NCBI RefSeq assembly: GCF_012958305.1
Contig: NZ_JABBYO010000017.1
Span: 62,001 to 126,000, forward strand
Reading direction: 5' to 3'
Length of the DNA stretch: 64,000 bases
From: Tautonia rosea
Lineage (GTDB): Bacteria > Planctomycetota > Planctomycetia > Isosphaerales > Isosphaeraceae
A program made the translations under genes and the position numbers. Each line of letters starts with the position of its first letter. Within the stretch, counting starts at the first letter, position 1. Below are positions 8,896 through 20,200 of the stretch, one piece after another. The notes beneath the pieces are model-generated. The model worked only from the letters and a program-made list of their open reading frames with translations, was not told where the DNA came from and made no database searches.

Positions 8896-10016
8896 GAGAC
8901 CCGCTCCTTCCTGCCTGAGTGGGATTCGAGCAATTCGTCGTACAGGGCGGCAAGCTTCGCGCCGGCAACGGTGAGATCAAACGCTCGCAACACCTCGCGG
9001 CGGGCTTCCTGACCGACCCGCGCAACTGTTTCCGGTTCGTTCGCCAGGCGGCGAAGCAAGCTCGTCAGTTCCTCAGGGGTATCAAACAGGTAACCGCTTT
9101 GATAAGGCTTGATAAATTCGGGCATCGCTGCCACGCGAGAGGCGATCGGCACAGTCTCGCAGCTCATCGCTTCCAGCAAGGTCAAGCCCATGAGTTCGGG
9201 TGCCCGATAGCGGCGGTTGTAGCAATCAACATAGACCGACGGGAGAACGTTGCACCAGGCCCTCGCGTAGAGGTCGCGGACGGTCGCGTCGTTGGCGTCG
9301 GTCACGAAGGTCACGTTCTTGCTGACGGCCAGGCGGCGAAGCAAGGCGAAGTAATCCGGGTCGTAGGGTCGCCCGCAGACGGTCAGGGGCAACTCGGGGG
9401 GAAGGGCCGCGATCAAGCGGTCGATCCCCTTGTGTGCCAGCAGCCGGCCAACATACAGAACTCGGTCGCGAGGGGGACGAGGCTCGGGAGGAGCGAAGCG
9501 AGAGGCATCCACTCCACCTCGGATCACAACCACGGGCGTCGGCGTGCGGAACAGGGACGCACCAAACGAGGAGTACGCGACAATCCGATCGGCCAGCTCC
9601 AGGCTTCCCAGCGACGCGCCAAGCCAGCTGGAATGACCGCCGTGGTCCGAGGCACAGGTCGGTTTCCGCTGCTGCCGAGCGGCAAGGAGCCCGAACTCGC
9701 CAGATCGGCTAAACGCCATGTGAACATGAACAAGGTCGGCTTCGGCAATTGCGGCGGGCAGCTCCCACGAAACAGCATCGAGCGGGTCGTCGGGCCGTCG
9801 GGCGACCGGCAGCACACGAAGGCTTACGCCGGGGCGTAGCTCGCGGTGGGCGGGGGCCACGCCGTAGGAGATGAGGTCAACCTCGTAGCGTCCGCCGGTG
9901 GCTTCGACCAGTCCGGCGGCCATGTTGGTCGCGTAACGCTCACCACCGCCGAGGCACGAAGCCTCGTCGAAATAGAGCGGGGTCAGAAAGGCGACCTTCC
10001 GTGTCGCGTGAGCCAT
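8892..10016 (-). CDS. Glycosyltransferase, GT4-like, first gene of the glycan cluster
   Basis: GT-B transferase of 374 residues. It begins KVAFLTPLYFDEASCLGGGERYATNMA, a glycosyltransferase N-domain signature. The C-domain has VLYVGRLLAHKGIDRLIAALP, and ELMGLTLLEAMSC gives an E-x7-E donor-site motif. It is the promoter-proximal gene of a five-gene minus-strand run ending with FkbM at 4874; 107 bases separate it from adenylate kinase. Confidence 0.9.
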   Translation of the reverse strand: MAHATRKVAFLTPLYFDEASCLGGGERYATNMAAGLVEATGGRYEVDLISYGVAPAHRELRPGVSLRVLPVARRPDDPLDAVSWELPAAIAEADLVHVHMAFSRSGEFGLLAARQQRKPTCASDHGGHSSWLGASLGSLELADRIVAYSSFGASLFRTPTPVVVIRGGVDASRFAPPEPRPPRDRVLYVGRLLAHKGIDRLIAALPPELPLTVCGRPYDPDYFALLRRLAVSKNVTFVTDANDATVRDLYARAWCNVLPSVYVDCYNRRYRAPELMGLTLLEAMSCETVPIASRVAAMPEFIKPYQSGYLFDTPEELTSLLRRLANEPETVARVGQEARREVLRAFDLTVAGAKLAALYDELLESHSGRKERVS

Positions 10017-10079
10017 CGCGCGGCAGTCCCTCGGCGCGGTGGAGTGGATTCAAGTCGTTCCGGGACGATCCGGGGCGGT

Positions 10080-10106
10080 CGCGGCGAGCAATTCGGGCTC
10101 GCCGCG
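10080..10106 (-). terminator. Possible hairpin after adenylate kinase
   Basis: Perfect 9-bp GC-rich stem (10080-10088 with 10098-10106), 9-nt loop, between the adenylate kinase stop and the first glycosyltransferase. There is no T-run, so it may only attenuate. Confidence 0.35.
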
Positions 10107-10123
10107 CAGGGGAACCCAGAGGG

Positions 10124-10843
10124 CTAACCGACCGTCGAAGGGGTTCTATCCGCATCGGTCGCGTCGGTCAAGTCGGATCGCTGACCGTTTGCGGGGCTCT
10201 GCTCGACGGGGGCTCCCACATCGAGGGGGGTGGAGAACTGGCGGATCTTCTCCATTTCGCAGAGGCGCTGGATGATGTCCATGTGGACCTTCAGGGGCGA
10301 CTGCGAGGCGTTGATCTCATAAATGATCGACGGGTTGTAGAACTGAAGGGTCTTGAAGGTCTCATCGTGGTAGACCTGCAGGCGGCGTTTGACGACCTCT
10401 TCGTTGATGTCGTCGAGCCGATTTTCGCGGAGCGCGCGGGCAGCAAGGCGGTCCTTAGCCTTCTCGATGTCGGAGATCATCAGGTGGAAGATCTGGATGA
10501 CATCGAGGACGTCGTCGAGCATTCCTGCCTGCTCAAAGTTGCGCGGCAGGCCATCGAGCACCAGCGTGGTGCAGCCGGGAGTCACCTCGTCCTGGAGCAT
10601 GAGAATCTGGAGGTGACGTTTCCAGATGCGGATGGTCAAATCGTCTGGTACGAGTAAGCCTCGCGTCGTGTACGAGACGACTTCTCGCCCCAGATCGCCG
10701 TGCTTGGGGAGTTTCCGAAACAGGTCGCCGCTGGAAATGTGCACCACTCCCGGCAGGTGGCCGAGCACAACACCCTGCGTCCCTTTGCCGCTGCCCGGCA
10801 TACCGAAGAGGAGAATGGTCCGAAACTTGTCGGGCAGGGCCAT
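10124..10843 (-). CDS. adk: Adenylate kinase family protein
   Basis: Nucleoside monophosphate kinase, most like adenylate kinase (ATP + AMP to 2 ADP), cytosolic. P-loop GMPGSGKGTQ is at residues 14-23, SSGDLFR is the AMP-binding segment, and VLDGLPRN stands where GFPR is usual, so Leu replaces Phe. RLQVYHDETFKTLQFY matches the post-LID helix. The LID is short (RALRENRLDDIN) without zinc-binding cysteines. Length is 239 residues; the final 40, rich in Asp/Thr/Pro, extend past the fold. Two adenylate kinases are common in planctomycetes, and this gene is not beside secY as the classical one often is. Confidence 0.85.
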   Translation of the reverse strand: MALPDKFRTILLFGMPGSGKGTQGVVLGHLPGVVHISSGDLFRKLPKHGDLGREVVSYTTRGLLVPDDLTIRIWKRHLQILMLQDEVTPGCTTLVLDGLPRNFEQAGMLDDVLDVIQIFHLMISDIEKAKDRLAARALRENRLDDINEEVVKRRLQVYHDETFKTLQFYNPSIIYEINASQSPLKVHMDIIQRLCEMEKIRQFSTPLDVGAPVEQSPANGQRSDLTDATDADRTPSTVG

Positions 10844-11010
10844 GAGACGACCTCACGCAATCGGGAACGTGGCAAGGGGTCGGCAAGCGTTCTGTGTCAC
10901 GAACCCGACGAACACTCCGGCCGATTGTTTGGGATGAGGCCGTCGTCGGACGCTTTGCCAAACCGAGACTTTACCTGAAAGTTTACACCATTTGACCGAG
11001 AAACCCAACC

Positions 11011-11655
11011 GTGATGACCGCCGGCTCCTCCTCGTCCAATCCCACGCGAATCTTGCTCCTTCGCCACGCAAAGACCGCCGCACCGGATCGCTTTCACGGG
11101 GCTGAATCCGATATCGGCCTCGGTGTCGAAGGGCATCAGCAGGCCCTGGCCGCCGCTGAAGCGCTCGCCCGGCTTCGGCCCGAGGCGGTTTACAGCTCGG
11201 GCATGAGGCGAGCGCGCGAAACCGCGGAACCGATCGCCCGATCGTGCGGAGTCGAGCCGGGAATCCTTCCCGAACTCCACGAGCGCCGGATGGGATCGAT
11301 GTCAAACGCAACGATTGCCGAGGTCCGTGCCGAGGTCGATCACTTCATTCGTCGCTGGGGGGAAGGGGATCTCGATGCCGCCCACCCCGGAGGCGAATCG
11401 TACCGAGCCATGCGCGATCGGGTCGTGCCGCCGTTCTCGATCCTGGCCCATCGTCATCGGGGCGAAACAATCGTCGTCGTGCTTCATGGCGTGGTGATTC
11501 GCGTGCTGATCACCTCGTTGATGGAATCGTTTTCCCCGGCCGATTACCACCGGATCGCCATTCGACATGTTGCCGTGAACGACCTCCGCTACGACGACCA
11601 GGGGTGGACCCTCGTCGGGACAGACCATGATCCCGCAGCCCTTGTGCTTCGCTGA
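11011..11655 (+). CDS. Histidine phosphatase family protein
   Basis: Branch-1 histidine phosphatase of 214 residues (phosphoglycerate mutase-like fold). The catalytic motif is LLLRHAKT, with Ala in place of the common Gly after RH. SGMRRARETAEPIA holds the usual phosphate-binding Arg. VVLHGVVIRVLI carries the second active-site His. Met 1 or 2 starts it about 167 bases from the divergent adenylate kinase. Substrate unknown: cobalamin-pathway phosphatase, sugar phosphatase or protein phosphatase are all possible for this family. Confidence 0.88.
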   Translation: MMTAGSSSSNPTRILLLRHAKTAAPDRFHGAESDIGLGVEGHQQALAAAEALARLRPEAVYSSGMRRARETAEPIARSCGVEPGILPELHERRMGSMSNATIAEVRAEVDHFIRRWGEGDLDAAHPGGESYRAMRDRVVPPFSILAHRHRGETIVVVLHGVVIRVLITSLMESFSPADYHRIAIRHVAVNDLRYDDQGWTLVGTDHDPAALVLR

Positions 11656-11718
11656 CCCACCGCGCCGTCCGTGGCACGGTGAGACGTGTTGACCCCTCAA
11701 GGCACAACGGCCCAAAGG

Positions 11719-12786
11719 TCATTTCGAACCGGCCTTGTCGATGTCGTCCCAGCTCAGGTTCGAGAACAGTTCCTTGGCCGAGTCGCCGACCAGCTTACTG
11801 CTCTCGACCAGGGGCTTCGTGGCCACGTCGGGCGCTGCGCCCTGAGCAACGGGAATGGAAGTTAGCATGGCATCGAACTGCCGATAAATCTCTTTCTGAC
11901 GATCCGTCTTGGCACGGCCGAAACGCAAATTATAGGCGTGCATAAACCCGACCAGGTCCGCCATCGTTCCTTGCTCATACGACTGAATCATCCGATAGAC
12001 AGCACCTCCCTGGGGGTCTTCGAGCAGCCGGATCATTCCGGCGAGGGTACGGAGGAACTGATCGGCGTCATCGGCCCCGACCACGGGAAAACCGTTCTGT
12101 TCGCTCTTGATCATGATGCGCAGCTCACTCAGGGCGTCGTCAAGTTCCGATCGGGTCGAGTCGGAGATCGAGCCGTTCAGGTCTTCGGCCAGTGCAGCGG
12201 TGATGGCCTTCGAGAAGGTCTCTCGCGGTTTCTCGAACTCGGTTTCTCGGAGAAGAGGCGGCCAGCCGTCTTCCTGGGTGAGGATGGCCAGGCACGCGGT
12301 AATCGGTTCCGAGGCATTTTCGAACGGAATGTCGCGCAGAACATCGGCACCAAGCGGAATGGCCGCCAGGGCATCATGCGTGCCGTCGGTTGGGAAATCA
12401 AGGATCTGATCAATCGTTTGATTAAGCAGAATGCCGGCCTCGACCAGCCCTTCTCGGTTCACGATGGCGGTTTCCACGGCCTGGCGGTCGCGTGCCTGGG
12501 CATCTCGAATTTCCTTGGCCTTGCGTGCTTCGGAGATCGTCTGGTTCCATTTGGCATAGGCCTCGGCCCGAAGCTTGCTGGCCTCGGCCGCCTTGACCTG
12601 ATAATCCGCCTGAGCCCGCATGTAGTAGCCGCTGCCGCGAAGGTAATCGGCTCCGGGATCTCGCCCTCCCGTGCCGAAACCGCCCCAACCTCCTCGCATG
12701 AAGGGTCCGGGATAAAGTTGGGCCGAAGCGGTGGCGGAGCAAACCGCCACGAGCATCAACGCAAGAAAGCCACGCAGAATGGGCAT
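11719..12786 (-). CDS. Exported helical protein of unknown function
   Basis: Protein of 355 residues, not recognised. ATG 12786 is chosen over the upstream frame because it has a GGGGAGAG Shine-Dalgarno sequence and starts a clean signal peptide, MPILRGFLALMLVAVCSATASA, with likely cleavage before QLYPGPF. The mature protein begins Gly/Arg-rich (RGGWGGFGTGGRDPG) and is then almost all charged helix (KAAEASKLRAEAYAKW, ARKAKEIRDAQARDRQ), with regular Ala/Leu-rich segments to the end. It probably sits in the periplasm. It converges on the histidine phosphatase gene, 63 bases apart. Confidence 0.72.
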   Translation of the reverse strand: MPILRGFLALMLVAVCSATASAQLYPGPFMRGGWGGFGTGGRDPGADYLRGSGYYMRAQADYQVKAAEASKLRAEAYAKWNQTISEARKAKEIRDAQARDRQAVETAIVNREGLVEAGILLNQTIDQILDFPTDGTHDALAAIPLGADVLRDIPFENASEPITACLAILTQEDGWPPLLRETEFEKPRETFSKAITAALAEDLNGSISDSTRSELDDALSELRIMIKSEQNGFPVVGADDADQFLRTLAGMIRLLEDPQGGAVYRMIQSYEQGTMADLVGFMHAYNLRFGRAKTDRQKEIYRQFDAMLTSIPVAQGAAPDVATKPLVESSKLVGDSAKELFSNLSWDDIDKAGSK

Positions 12787-12885
12787 GATCGCTCTCCCCT
12801 GAATCACGCCTGAATAATCTGGACACGCCATTCCAACATGGAATGATCCCGCTTGTTATCCTACGACACAAGCGGCAACGCGTGG

Positions 12886-14151
12886 TCATCCTTCTTCGTC
12901 GGATCGAACGACTGCCAGCGCGGGAGAATCTCCAGAACGTCGAAGCCGATCGGCCCAGCTCAGGGCGAGATGCGTGGCAAGTCGCGCAGATCGAATCAAC
13001 GAATCACGATCAATCAAATGAATCCCGTCGTGCGGGGTATGAAGAACCGCGGAGGTGCCCACCACATCTCCGAGCAGGCTGACGGTGTCGAGCCCCGCGG
13101 CGGCGAACGGTTCGTGGTCCATCCCTGCGCCGAGAATGCGAAACCGGGCGGTGGGAATGGACTGGGACTCGGCCACGGCTTCGGCCAGGCTGACGGCGCC
13201 TGGCGATCCGGCAAGCCAGACTCGGGAGCCGGCCCCCAGACTTTCGAGGTTGATCAGAAGGGTTGGGCGTTCGCGAAGCCACCACTCATGCCGCAGGAGG
13301 AAGGCTCGGGCGCCGTCGAGGCCGACCTCCTCGGCCCCCGTGGCCAGAAAGACGACTTCGACCGGGGCGTCGTCCCGGGCATCCCACACCCGGGCCAGTT
13401 CCAGCAAGACGGCAAGGCCCGATCCGTTATCGAGCGCACCGGGACTCCGATTGCCGGACGCGTTACACATCAAGGCAATCAGGCAACCGTTCATCACCGT
13501 GCCCAACACGGCAAACGGCCAGAACCCGACCACGTGCCCCAGGACCATCTTCGCAAGCGTCAAGCCGACCAGAATCACACAACCCACCGTCACCGACACC
13601 ACCAATGCCACCCGCAAACCAGTCGGCAAGCGCTGTGATTTTGAATCGTAGTGCGCGAGAAAGACGACCCGAGCGGGAGCGGCTTCGGCATCGTCAGCCG
13701 TCGTTGGCCAGGTAACGAGATTGTCGGACCAGACCCGAGCCCGAAAGCGATCAGCCAGGGATCGGGTGACGATCCAGGGAGCATTGACGAGGTATCCGGC
13801 CCCCAGCGCGCACAGTGCCGAGAGGAAAGGCCAGCTCGCCGCCAGGATCACGCCGATTGTGACCAGGACACTCGCGCCGAGAAAGGCGAGCAGACTGCCA
13901 ACCCTTCGGGCGGTCGTGCCGACCGGGAACCGCTCTCGGACGACTGGGCGGCCGGATCGGGTCAACGCTCGCTCGACCAGACGAGCGGCCAGCCGCTCGC
14001 CGGGTGTTCCGACCGCTCGGGGAAATGCGAGCCGATGGATCAGCCGAAGGGCACGATCGGGATCGAAGGGGCGAGCCGTCGGCCAGGCCACTGCGTTGCA
14101 ATCGCGAGCGAAAACCGACCTCAATCGTTCGGCATTTTGATCAGGGTTCAT
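12886..14151 (-). CDS. M28 family zinc aminopeptidase with membrane segments
   Basis: Zinc peptidase of the M28 (aminopeptidase Y/glutamate carboxypeptidase) family, about 421 residues. The metal and catalytic residues are all visible: AHYDS near residue 165 (His), GALDNGSG near 238 (bridging Asp), GAEEVG near 273 (catalytic Glu and metal ligand) and LHTPHD near 372 (final His). Two hydrophobic stretches at about 88-130 and one near 185-220 suggest an integral membrane protein with the catalytic domain interrupted by a hairpin of membrane helices. ATG 14151 is the likely start (TTG 14157 would add two residues), but no Shine-Dalgarno sequence is seen and a large hairpin ends 10 bases upstream. 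Confidence 0.88.
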   Translation of the reverse strand: MNPDQNAERLRSVFARDCNAVAWPTARPFDPDRALRLIHRLAFPRAVGTPGERLAARLVERALTRSGRPVVRERFPVGTTARRVGSLLAFLGASVLVTIGVILAASWPFLSALCALGAGYLVNAPWIVTRSLADRFRARVWSDNLVTWPTTADDAEAAPARVVFLAHYDSKSQRLPTGLRVALVVSVTVGCVILVGLTLAKMVLGHVVGFWPFAVLGTVMNGCLIALMCNASGNRSPGALDNGSGLAVLLELARVWDARDDAPVEVVFLATGAEEVGLDGARAFLLRHEWWLRERPTLLINLESLGAGSRVWLAGSPGAVSLAEAVAESQSIPTARFRILGAGMDHEPFAAAGLDTVSLLGDVVGTSAVLHTPHDGIHLIDRDSLIRSARLATHLALSWADRLRRSGDSPALAVVRSDEEG

Positions 14152-14160
14152 GAACAATCA

Positions 14161-14208
14161 TGCCATGTCGATCCGACCCAGGCAAATCTGGGTCGGATCG
14201 CCATGGCA
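14161..14208 (-). terminator. Long hairpin between the A2M gene and the M28 peptidase
   Basis: Inverted repeat of 21 bp with one mismatch (14161-14181 with 14188-14208) and a 6-nt loop. It begins 31 bases after the A2M stop and ends only 10 bases before the M28 start codon. It is a likely terminator of the A2M transcript; the following bases (TGATTGTTC) are only weakly T-rich. It could also act as a leader structure on the M28 message. Confidence 0.65.
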
Positions 14209-14238
14209 CATCGCAAATCTCCGAACGAACTCTCCCGA

Positions 14239-17200
14239 TCAGTACGCTTTATCCACCTGCACGCCCTTCCCTCCGCCTTCCTGGAATCGCTGTTCAAGGC
14301 GTTCCATTTGACGAAGCTGATTCGAGCGATTTTGCAAGCGAAGGTTTTCTTCGAGCGACGCCTCGGCCGGCTCCATCGGTTCGGGAGCCTGGACCGGACT
14401 CTCGGGAGGACCGACGAGCGCTTCACCTCGGAAGAAGGCGTATTGATCGCCGTTGCGGCGGGCGACGGCCGTCACCTGGCCGCGGACACCTTCGGCCACG
14501 AAGACGCCGCGCAGGTCGGTTTCTCCGCTGAAAAACCGTTCATTACCCGATCCGATCACGCGAACCTGCACGCCTGGCAGGAATTCGCCGGTCTCCGCAA
14601 GCCGAACGGTCACGCGAACGCGACCGGCCCCCCGTTCTTCCAGTACATCCAGCTCCAGCGGGCTGACCAGCGCGATCCCCGAGGCATAGCGATCATCTCC
14701 TCGGATCATGACCAGATATGCCCCCTCCGATTCGACGGGCAAGGCAATGTCGGTCGATCGCGCATCGAAGTCGATTCCTTCAGAGAGGGGCACCGTCGTC
14801 TCGACGAGAGGAGTGATCCCCGCCAGGTCGATCCCGGCAATCCCATCGAGGCTGCGACGCGTCAGATAGAGCCGCATCAGGTCGACCGGGTAGACCGTCA
14901 CAGCCGCCTCCTTGATATTGCGCGAGCGGAGCGATACGGACGGCTCGTCCGCCGGGTTGTCGTCCTCGTCGAGGAAGGCTCGGACGACTCCATCGCCACC
15001 GGCGGCGACCTCGGGAGCAACCGCAGGATGAATCTCGGTGACCTCGGGGAGTTCCAGCTCCTCTCGGGTCAGTTGCCGGATGGCTCCGGCCGCGTCGGTG
15101 AAGCGGTCGGCAACCTGTTCGTAGAAGGAGACAGCCTTTGCGGCGTCGCGACGGGCGTGGAAGATCTGGCCGAGGATGTAAATCGCCTGCCACTTGTTCG
15201 GGCTCGGGATCTCGGCCCCGCGGTCATCTCGATAGGTGGCGGCGGCAATCGTCTCGGCCACGGCAATGGCGCGGTCGTACTGACCAAGACGGAAGCGGCC
15301 AAGGGCCTCAGAGTAGCGGAAGCTATCGAGATAGGTGCTTTCCTGGAAGCGATCGGCGTACCGCTCGGCCAGCGTCACCACGGTTTCATGATCGTTCAGG
15401 TCAAGATACGTGTTGACCAGGGCCAGGCTCGCCTCGTCGGCCATCGGGCTATCAGGGGACTGAGCGAGGAAGGTTCGCACCAGCCGAATTGACTGCAAGA
15501 GCAACTGCGGCGGGGCCACCTCGGCATCGAGCAGGGTCTTCCGGAGGCTCGGGTCCTCCATCGCCTGACTCGCGAGCCCGGCCAGCACCTGAGAGAGCGC
15601 GAAGAAATCACTCTCGATGGACGCGGTTTTCGGAGAGGTTCGCCAGAGGTCGAGCAAGTACGCGACGGATTCGAGCGGACGATCACGTTGGCGAAGCACC
15701 TCGCCCACGCGGGCGTCTTCGAGGTAGCTCGCCTCGGCGGTGGCCCGCCAGACGAGATAGGCTCGTTCCGGCTCGCCGATCGCGGCATAAGAGCGGCCGA
15801 CGGCGGCGATCTCTGAGAACGGGATCACGATCTCGGGGGCCTTTTCGCGGAGGATCTCGAAGAACTGGACGATCGGCCGGGGTTGATCGAGCCGAATGTG
15901 TGCGGTCAGGAGCATCCGGGCGGCCTGTCGGGCGATGTCGTCGCGGAGGGTGTATCCGGACCAGAGTGCCCCCAGGGCCTCGGCTGCCTCGGCGAATCGA
16001 TCGTCTTCGAACAGGGCCGAGCCCCTGGCGAACAGTTCATCCGGGGTCGGTCGGTAGGGATCGGTCGACGACCGGCCGGGTTCCAGCACGGTCAGATTCG
16101 TCGGCTCGCCCAGGTGGGCACGACCGGGGTCGTAGGCGCTCCGGATCGAAGGGGGCAGGGCACGGAAGGTCCCCGAAAGGTTGCCGAAGACATCATACGT
16201 GGTCGTCCCCGGATACTGGTCGGGGGCGAAGAAGAGGGTGAGCAGTCCGTCGTTCACCTCATAATGCGAGGCACTGGTCTGGATCGAGTCCTCGACCAGC
16301 ATCACGCCGGAGGGCAGGGGCTCCTCGATCACGAGGAACTCGCGCTCCCAGGTCGGCTGGCCCGATCGGATGTACCGGCTGGCCGACAGTTCCACACGAG
16401 CCCGACCGCCGAGGGCCACCTGAGAGACCTCGTTCCGGAAGGTCTGCGGGTTGACCGCCACCGAGAAACCGGTGGGCAGCGGCTTGCCTTCGAACTCCGG
16501 CGCCGCGGCCAGGACCACGCGGCGATCGATCACAAAGGAACGATTGCGCTTGTCTTGATCCGGACCGAACTCGCGGGTGAATCCGGTGAGCGTGACGGCG
16601 TAGCCGAACGTCCCCCGACCCTCCAGGTTGAAGCGGACTCGGTTGCGAGCGGCGGGATCGATCGCCTTGCGAGGCACGCGGATCGCCTGGCCTTCAGAGC
16701 GTCCGGAGACTTCAATGCGGTGGACTTCCTCGTCATTGACCGTAATCACCAGTCGATAATTGTCCCCCGCAGCGTCGGCCTCGGCGAAGACGCGGCCCAA
16801 GGCGGCGATTGCCGAGCCCTTTGCCTTGGGCGGGTTCCAGCCGAAGCCGACCCGATGGGCGAGGAGCCAGGCGGCGGCCTGGTCCACCTCGGGGGTGGTC
16901 GGCCGCACCCGAGCATACGCCAGGGTGGCCAGGGCCGTCACCTCGGTCGTTGTCTGGAAGAAGGGATGGCGGGTGTCGGCCTCCCAGTAGCGTTGCAAGG
17001 GAGCACCGGGTTCGGGAGCGGTGGTTTTCGATCGGGGTCCAAGCACCCCGAGCACCTCGGCGGCGAGGCTCGACCGATCGAGATTCGCAAACGTCAACGC
17101 AAGGAACGCCAGCGCACTGTTTGAAAGATCCTGGCGATCGCGGTTCAGGCGGTTCGCCTGTTCGAATCCGGCGCGGCCTCGGGTGCTGAGGGCGTGGAGC

Positions 17201-20200
17201 AGGGCGGCCCGGGTGTCGCGGTCGCCCGCATCGAGCTGGGCGAATTGCTGCTCCAGCCATCCGACCGCCCGATCGGCCACCGAGCGATCGCTGAGCAATC
17301 CCAGCGACTCGGCCATTGAGAGTGACCAAAGGACCGATGCTGATGTGAGTTGATCGCTCGCGCCCGGCGATTCCGGCCGCGACGGCACCCACGGCCAGCC
17401 GCCGTCATCGTTTTGCAGGCCCACCAGCTCGGCCACAAGCCCTCGAATGCGATCGGTCAGACGAGCGGCCTCGGGGGCGTCGGCCCCGCCCACCTTGCGG
17501 AGGTACACTAGGGCCTCGGTCGCGGCCAGGAGATCCGACGCCCGATCGGCCATCGAGTTCGACGGCGGCAGACAAATGCGCGCCAGGTCGCGGTCGATCC
17601 CGCCCGATCGGAACCAGAACTGCTGGCCCAGGGCCACTTCAATCAGCATGCGCTGAATCGACGGCGAGAGCGTGATGAGCATCTCGGGAGCGTCGTAGCG
17701 TCGTCCCTTCGGCAATTCGAGGAAGACGGTGGCATCGTCTCGGCTCGATCCCGAGGCCGAGGCAATCGCCTGCACGCCCCAGGGACGGACCGGGACGTTG
17801 GTCCGGATCTCGTCGGCCTTGTCGCCCGCACGAGCGGTGAGGGTCAGCTCGATCGAGGTCGCGTCAGGAATCGGGATCGGATCGAAAAGGACCTCGGTCA
17901 CGCCGTCGCTGTCCACCTCAATCGTCTTCGGATCCTCGCGATCCTGGCCGGTCGCATACGACCCCAGGCGAAGCTCGACCCGTCCCTTCACCCCGGTGTG
18001 ATGCACCCGCGCGAGGAACCGGGGCTGGTCCCCTTCCGTCAAGATGCTCGGCACGCTCAGCTCGACGAAGAAATCCTGGGCGACCTGGACGTCGGCGGTC
18101 GTCTGCCCCGCAAGTGTGTCGGCGCCGGTGACTCCACGAGCCGAGAACTCGTAGCGCGAAAGGGCCGTCGGCGCCGTCAGGGTGACGCGGGCCGTGCCGT
18201 CGTCGCCGGTCACGATGCTCGGGTTCCAGTAGGCCGTCTCGACAAACTGCTGACGAGTGACAGGCGCCTCCGTATCGAAACGCCCCCCACCACGACGATC
18301 AGCAAACTCCTGACCGAGGTATCCCAACTTGGGCCGGGCAGGAGCCGCTCCTCGCATCCGACGACCCAGGGCCACCCCTTCATCGTCCACCATGGGAGCC
18401 GCCGCATCCGCCGCAATCATTCCGAAGGGTTCGGCGGCAAGCTCGGGCAAGGCAGGAGCCGCACTCGGTGCGGCAAACAGGCCATCCGGACCTGGCATGC
18501 CTGGCATGCCTCCCATACCTCCACCCATGCCCATCATTTGACCTGCCTGGGCGCGGACGGCTTCGGACTCCTGTGACATCAGGACGGTCAGATCCTCTCG
18601 CTGTTGTTCTTCGAGCAGGGCATCGGCGATCGGCTCGGTCGGAGGGGCGTAGCGGAAGGTGTTGGTCGCCTCGGTCGCAAAGGCGCCGGTGCGAATCTGA
18701 TCATAGAAGAATGGGCCGATTGGCGGATGCGGATCGTCGAACATGCGCAGGAGGGCTCGATCGACGAGCGCGAGCGACAACTCGGCCTTCACCGGATTGC
18801 CAAGCTGGTCGGTCGCGGTCAGAACGACCTCGAAGTCCTCCCCCGGTCCGACACGCTCCTTCGCCGGTTCGATCGTCACCCGGAGATCCCGTTGCAGGGT
18901 GATCTCGGCCTGAGCCGTGTAAAACGCCGAATCGGCCATCCGGGCCGCGGCCAGGGTGACGTTCGGGAACTGAGCGTCGCTCGCATCCCAGGAGACGACG
19001 TTCTCACCATCGTTCAGGGTGACGATGCGATAGTCGAGAATGCGATCGGCCTCCCAGGTCACGATCGCGGGCCCAGTGCCCGATCGGTTATGGAGATTTA
19101 CCTCGGCCTGCTCACCCACCTTGAAGGCGAGGCGATCGGCCAGGATGCGGAGCTTCTCGGCGTCCTCGGAGCCGGAGATCGTCACCACTCGCTCCGCGAC
19201 AATCGGGTTGCCGAAGCGGTCGGTTCCCGAGGCCCGAAGGACGTACGAACCTCCTTCGGAATCGTTGATGACCAGATCGACCGACGCCGTCCCGGTGGCG
19301 TCATCGGTTTCGAAGGATTTGGTCTCCACCTGACGCTCGGCGATCACCCCACGTTCACCCACCCGTTTCAGAATGGCCAGTTCCAAGGCCTCCTTGGTTG
19401 GCTCGCCAAGGGCGTCGATCGTGCGGGCGGTCAGGCGGAACGCCTCCCCGTCAAGATAGACATCGCGAGGCGTGGACAGGTCGATTCGGAAGCCTCGCAC
19501 GGCCAGCATGGCCGATCCGGAAACAGCCACCCCTTCCTCAGGCAGGCGGCCGATGATCATCAACGGCTGTTCCTCACCGAATCCGGTCGTCTCGAACACA
19601 AATTCATATTCGCCGTTGTCATCGGTTTCTCCCGAGAGCGTGCGACCGTCGGGTAGCTCCACCAGGATCGATCGCCCCGCCAAGGGGGTGCCGTACTGGT
19701 AGCGAGCAATCGCCTTCCCCTCGACCGTCTCGCCGCGAAAGTAGACCGATCGCGGCAGGTCGATGGTGAGATCGACCTTGCGGAGCTGGTATGCCTGAAC
19801 CTGAAACGCCCCGGAAAAACTGCTCTTGCCCGGCTGTTCCAGCCGAATCTGATACGATCCGACCGGGGCTGACGAATCAATCGGGATCGACTCATGGAAA
19901 GTGCCGAAGTCGGAGAGCGCGACCTCCTTCTCGATGATCCGACGCCCTCGGCTGTCGATCACCTCCAGGCGATACGTCGCCCCCGGCACATGATCATACT
20001 GGCCTTCCTTCACCTCGCGGACCACCCCGCGCAGCTCGACCTGCTGGCCTGGCCGGTAGGCAGGGCGGTCGGTGTAGAGGAACGCCCTCGGGCTCAGGCC
20101 GCGCGCCACTTGCTGCGGCACGCCCAGGCCGGTCCCGGCCACGTGCGGGCCGTCGATCACGAGGTACGACAGGGGAGCGCCCGGGTCCCTCGGCTGCGGC

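Noticed and set aside
13651-15492. Plus-strand frame of 613 codons across the M28 and A2M genes
   Set aside because: It is antisense to two genes with clear motifs, has no domain and shows high-GC shadow composition.
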